Shown here: positions 9,368 through 12,500 of the stretch, piece after piece
Layout: each line of letters opens with the position of its first letter
Position numbering within the stretch: the stretch's first letter is position 1
Source of the DNA: Penaeus vannamei
Lineage: Eukaryota; Arthropoda; Malacostraca; Decapoda; Penaeidae
DNA: 12,500 bases
Direction: 5' to 3'
Assembly: GCF_042767895.1 (NCBI RefSeq)
Contig: NC_091552.1
Location: 19,223,178 to 19,235,677, forward strand
The notes under the pieces: generated by a model
What the model saw: the letters and a program-made list of their open reading frames with translations, nothing else
The model's database searches: none
What the model was told of the DNA's origin: nothing
Position numbers and translations under genes: made by a program

Positions 9368-10653
9368 TGTACGGGAAACTGATTCTCTAACTGGTTTCAC
9401 TATCCGACTAAGTTGAGAAATCCTGATTGGGGTTACGCCAGCGAAGAAGTTGCCAAATCATCAGATGTTGGGCTTTTCTAATAGAAGTATTTTAGGCCAA
9501 AGATCTCTGAAACATGAAAATGATAATCTACGTCTAGAAAATGCTAATATTTGGCTAGCAAAGTGGCCTCGTTGATATTATACATCTCCTTCGGGTATCT
9601 AAACGTGTGGTTATCCAAGCAAGAGAATTATCTCCCTTTACATTTTTTTTTCTGTGATGCTAACACTCATCGATGTAATTTTACTCGTTAACAAATGTGT
9701 GTGTATGCGGAACTTTGTTTTCAGAAGCATATGCACTGTACATTTCGTGTATTGGCGTAAACACATTTATTACAAAATCTGTCTCTCTGAATCGCCAACT
9801 ATCCACAAATCCCAAAACCTAAAGAGAGGTAAAACAACCCCCGCCCCCTCTCCAAGATTGATATATTTAAGCCTATGATGGAGAAATTCTCTAAATTCTT
9901 ATAAAACCTTCACCATCAAACAGCGGTATCGCTAAAGATCATTGACGACCCTAGAGAGGTACGGGCCAGTAGCGGAAGGAAATTCCAATTTGATACCAAT
10001 ATGCTCTCATATTACAGAAAAATATAAAAATTTCTCCATCGATATTTTGGAATTCTTTTCATACGTCTTGTGATGTATATGATCTTAGACATAATCATCC
10101 GCCTGATAAAACGAGTAGAAACGCACATATGAGTGGATGGAGAGCGAGGTGGTGAAAAATATAAGAAGCACTACCTCAGTCTTTGTCTCAGGTCTGTGAA
10201 GTGCACTGGCGTTTATGAGCGTGGTTGTGCACTTCATGAATAAGCATTTCATACATTTAAACATTGAGCCAATCATCAATAACTGACTTGCCATTTTGTT
10301 TCTTCACACGAAATACAGTTTCATCTTTATCTCTTCCTTCTGTCTGTCTGTCTCTTATCCTGTTCTACCCCCTCCTCCTCTTTCTCACTAAATGGAATAT
10401 GTTTATACTTCTTAAGTGTCTGAATCAGGGTTACATACAAAGCTACTGTTAAGGTAATATTAACATAGTACACTTAATCGACACAGATTGTACTGTTTCA
10501 AATCATCTGCGTACAAGTTTAAAGCTTGTTACACTTCAATTTTCCCCGTTTTGAGAGTTGCCTATGAAGTGGCAGAGACCGAGATATATGACGCATATAA
10601 GTGCATTCAGTAGTTAGATGTCGGAACGGGTAATAAAACACTTAAGTGAAACC
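9368..10653. other. Unannotated spacer
   Basis: About 1.3 kb without a recognised gene, RNA or transposon. A pyrimidine-rich stretch with CTGTCTGTCTGT lies at about 10320-10387. The short frames on both strands show no motifs. Confidence 0.5.
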
Positions 10654-10690
10654 GCAATAAAGTACCAGATATGGGTCGTAAACTACAGAT
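10654..10690 (+). repeat. 37-bp direct repeat, copy 1
   Basis: Starts GCAATAAAGTACCAG and ends TAAACTACAGAT. It matches 10981-11017 at 36 of 37 positions (A here, G there, at 10669/10996). Similarity stops abruptly on both sides. Confidence 0.93.
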
Positions 10691-10980
10691 GACTCGGGGT
10701 AAGTCGTAACGAACATAACTTTCAATCGTGAAACAAACTGTCCACGCAGCCCATTACGTAATTGTAGAGCATACTGTAGCTAGCTAGCTACATGTATGCG
10801 TATGTGCATAAAGAATATCTGTCTAATAACACACACGCACATGCACTCGCAGGAACGTACATAATACTATGTGAATATTGTGCTGTTATTATTATTATAA
10901 GCTTGTTAATCGAACTGCAGTAGTTCTAATCTGTTATTAAACCGCCGAGGACTCATCGTGCAGAATTAACGAGATACAAT
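10691..10980. other. Sequence between the 37-bp direct repeats
   Basis: About 290 bases of unique AT-rich DNA. It holds a TAGC tetranucleotide run (TAGCTAGCTAGCTA at about 10779-10792) and no gene. Confidence 0.5.
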
Positions 10981-11017
10981 GCAATAAAGTACCAGGTATG
11001 GGTCGTAAACTACAGAT
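10981..11017 (+). repeat. 37-bp direct repeat, copy 2
   Basis: The second copy of the repeat at 10654-10690, in the same orientation and offset by 327 bases. Confidence 0.93.
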
Positions 11018-11094
11018 AGCTACAGATACATATCTCGAAAGCTATATGTATATCAAATATTGACATATTACTGTAGCAATGAATAACCATATAT

Positions 11095-11240
11095 CTATTA
11101 TCATTACTATTAACGAGGTCAGTGTTACCATCAATATCATCTCGCTTTTTATCATCATTACCGTCAACTACTCATATCATAGTTATTAATAGTACCATTT
11201 GTATTATTATCAAGATAACAATGACGAGAATAATAACTGT
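11095..11240. repeat. Degenerate ATC/ATT trinucleotide-like region
   Basis: Motifs such as TATTATCATTACTATTAACG, ATCATCATTACCGTC and TATTATTATC occur in loose array. This is the opposite-strand equivalent of the GAT/GATAAT tract at 7637-7832, but more decayed. Confidence 0.5.
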
Positions 11241-11414
11241 ATTGCATTTCTTGTATTGCTGTTTTGTTTTTATGTGAACTGTTTGAGCTTTCATGGTGAC
11301 AGTATGGTTATATAAACATTAATTTAACAATAATGAACTGCTACCAGACATCCTTCATATCTAAGTTAATTTGATTAACATTAATGCAAACAAATGGTCT
11401 CTTGATACATATAT

Positions 11415-11676
<262 letters not shown>

Positions 11677-11746
11677 TACAAAATTCGTTGACCAAAAACT
11701 AATTAGAAATTGGATGGCCTTCAAAGGTGGCCCTTTTATGTATTTG

Positions 11747-11795
11747 AAGTGACACCACCTTTGCATGCATGAGTAACGCCAGGTATTGACAGTAC
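11747..11795 (+). repeat. Left inverted arm, 49 bp
   Basis: Begins AAGTGACACCACC and ends TATTGACAGTAC, with TGCATGCATGAG inside. It pairs with 12452-12500 with two transition mismatches. Just outside and overlapping it, AAAGGTGG (11723-11730) and CCACCTTT (11755-11762) form a perfect 8-base inverted pair. Confidence 0.95.
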
Positions 11796-11919
11796 AAACT
11801 ACACTTTTGATCTTGGAAAAATAAGGTATTTTACCGACAATCCGACAACACTACTCAGTGAGCCTATAATGAGTGAGTTAGAGATACATTGAATCGATAA
11901 AAAATTTAGCCACACATCG

Positions 11920-12340
11920 AGACAGTCACTCAATCAGTCTGTTGGACAGTCAGCTGATCAGACAAAGAATAACAAGGTACTGACTCGGTACCTATAAGTC
12001 CCTCAGTCATTGAATCAGTCAGGTAGTCAGTCAATATTTAAATCAGTTATATGTCTACAACAATAAATAAAGCTGTAAGATAGCCAGTCAGTTATCCATT
12101 TTGTTCAATCAGCCAAACAATTAGATAATCACTGTCAGTAAATCGAATAAATCTGTTCTGTCATTCAGTCTCTCAGTCAGTTACTCAGTCTTTCAGTCAG
12201 TAAGTCAGTCTAGTGAGTGTGAGTGAATGAGTCAGTCGGTCAGTTAGCCGGTCATTCAGTCAGTTTAGTCAGTCTAGTCAGTCAATCAGTCACTATATCA
12301 GCAGCCAGTTAGTAAGTCAGTCAGTCAGTGTCAGCAGCTA
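11920..12340. repeat. Degenerate CAGT/TCAG tetranucleotide array
   Basis: Dozens of CAGT units, often as TCAGTCAGT or AGTCAGTCAATCAGT, interspersed with variants (CATT, AAGT, TAGT). The array is densest at 12160-12335 and thinner at 12050-12160. It lies wholly between the inverted arms, which suggests it arose inside the element. Confidence 0.85.
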
Positions 12341-12451
12341 CTAAGTCACCATGGGTCTGCTGAACATCGAATTGAACAGTATGCTCTATAAACACAAAAA
12401 AATCTGACGACTACAGTTAGCTATCAAAAGGAAAATGAAAAATAATCGTGA

Positions 12452-12500
12452 GTACTGTCAATATCTGGCGTTACTCATGCATGCAAAGATGGTGTCACTT
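12452..12500 (-). repeat. Right inverted arm, 49 bp, reaching the window edge
   Basis: The reverse complement of 11747-11795 with differences at two positions. The sequence ends here, so the outward extent is unknown. Confidence 0.95.

Larger units (their letters stand above)
11747..12500. mobile_element. Inverted-repeat (foldback/MITE-like) element with a CAGT-repeat core
   Basis: Inverted arms at 11747-11795 and 12452-12500 match at 47 of 49 positions, enclosing about 656 bases. The interior has no open frame of note and is dominated by a degenerate CAGT/TCAG array. Long inverted arms around tandem internal repeats are known from foldback elements, and non-coding length under 1 kb is typical of MITEs. 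I recognise no known family. The right arm reaches the last base of the window, so the true outer ends and any target-site duplication cannot be judged. The arms could therefore be longer than 49 bases. Confidence 0.6.

Overview
This is eukaryotic, non-coding, repeat-dominated DNA. No intact protein gene or RNA gene can be supported. Roughly one seventh of the window (my estimate by eye) is simple sequence: (CA)n, (TA)n, (CT)n, GAT-type and CAGT-type repeats. The background is AT-rich with short GC/CpG-rich patches. The one recognisable protein relic is an arthropod-type Mutator-like (MULE) transposase fossil. Extreme microsatellite density plus this relic suggests an invertebrate, most likely a decapod crustacean such as a penaeid shrimp. 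That assignment is inference from general knowledge of those genomes; nothing here proves the taxon.

Layout. 1-460: a CpG-rich, promoter-like patch with a canonical G-quadruplex motif. 549-657: a long (CA)n. 660-2566: AT-rich spacer with an A-rich tract, one unrecognised open frame (1207-1500) and a small GC-rich patch (2054-2170). 2567-2997: a compound TA-CT-TA-CA-TA microsatellite. 3009-5152: a candidate degraded DNA transposon. Its minus strand carries the fossil MULE transposase (4792 down to 3914), which lacks its central part and is broken by several frameshifts. Imperfect candidate terminal inverted repeats lie at 3009-3040 and 5119-5152.

5153-6490: featureless AT-rich DNA. 6491-7044: a (CA)n followed by a second compound microsatellite with the same block order as the first. 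7262-7403: a CA/TG mirror region. 7637-7832: an imperfect GAT/GATAAT tract. 7996-8190: a GC-rich patch. 8549-8576: oligo-T. 9052-9367: a (CA)-(TA)-(TG) compound. 9368-11416: mostly spacer, with an almost identical 37-bp direct repeat at 10654 and 10981. 11417-11676: (CA)/(TA)/(TATG).

11747-12500: a striking inverted-repeat element. Arms of 49 bp match at 47 of 49 positions and enclose about 650 bp that is largely a degenerate CAGT/TCAG tetranucleotide array. It resembles a foldback or MITE-type non-autonomous element, and its right arm runs to the window edge.

There is no set of genes working together here. The biology visible is genome dynamics: transposon decay, non-autonomous inverted-repeat elements and microsatellite expansion. 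The most unusual items are the foldback-like element with a tetranucleotide core, the MULE fossil, and the repeated order of microsatellite blocks at two loci.
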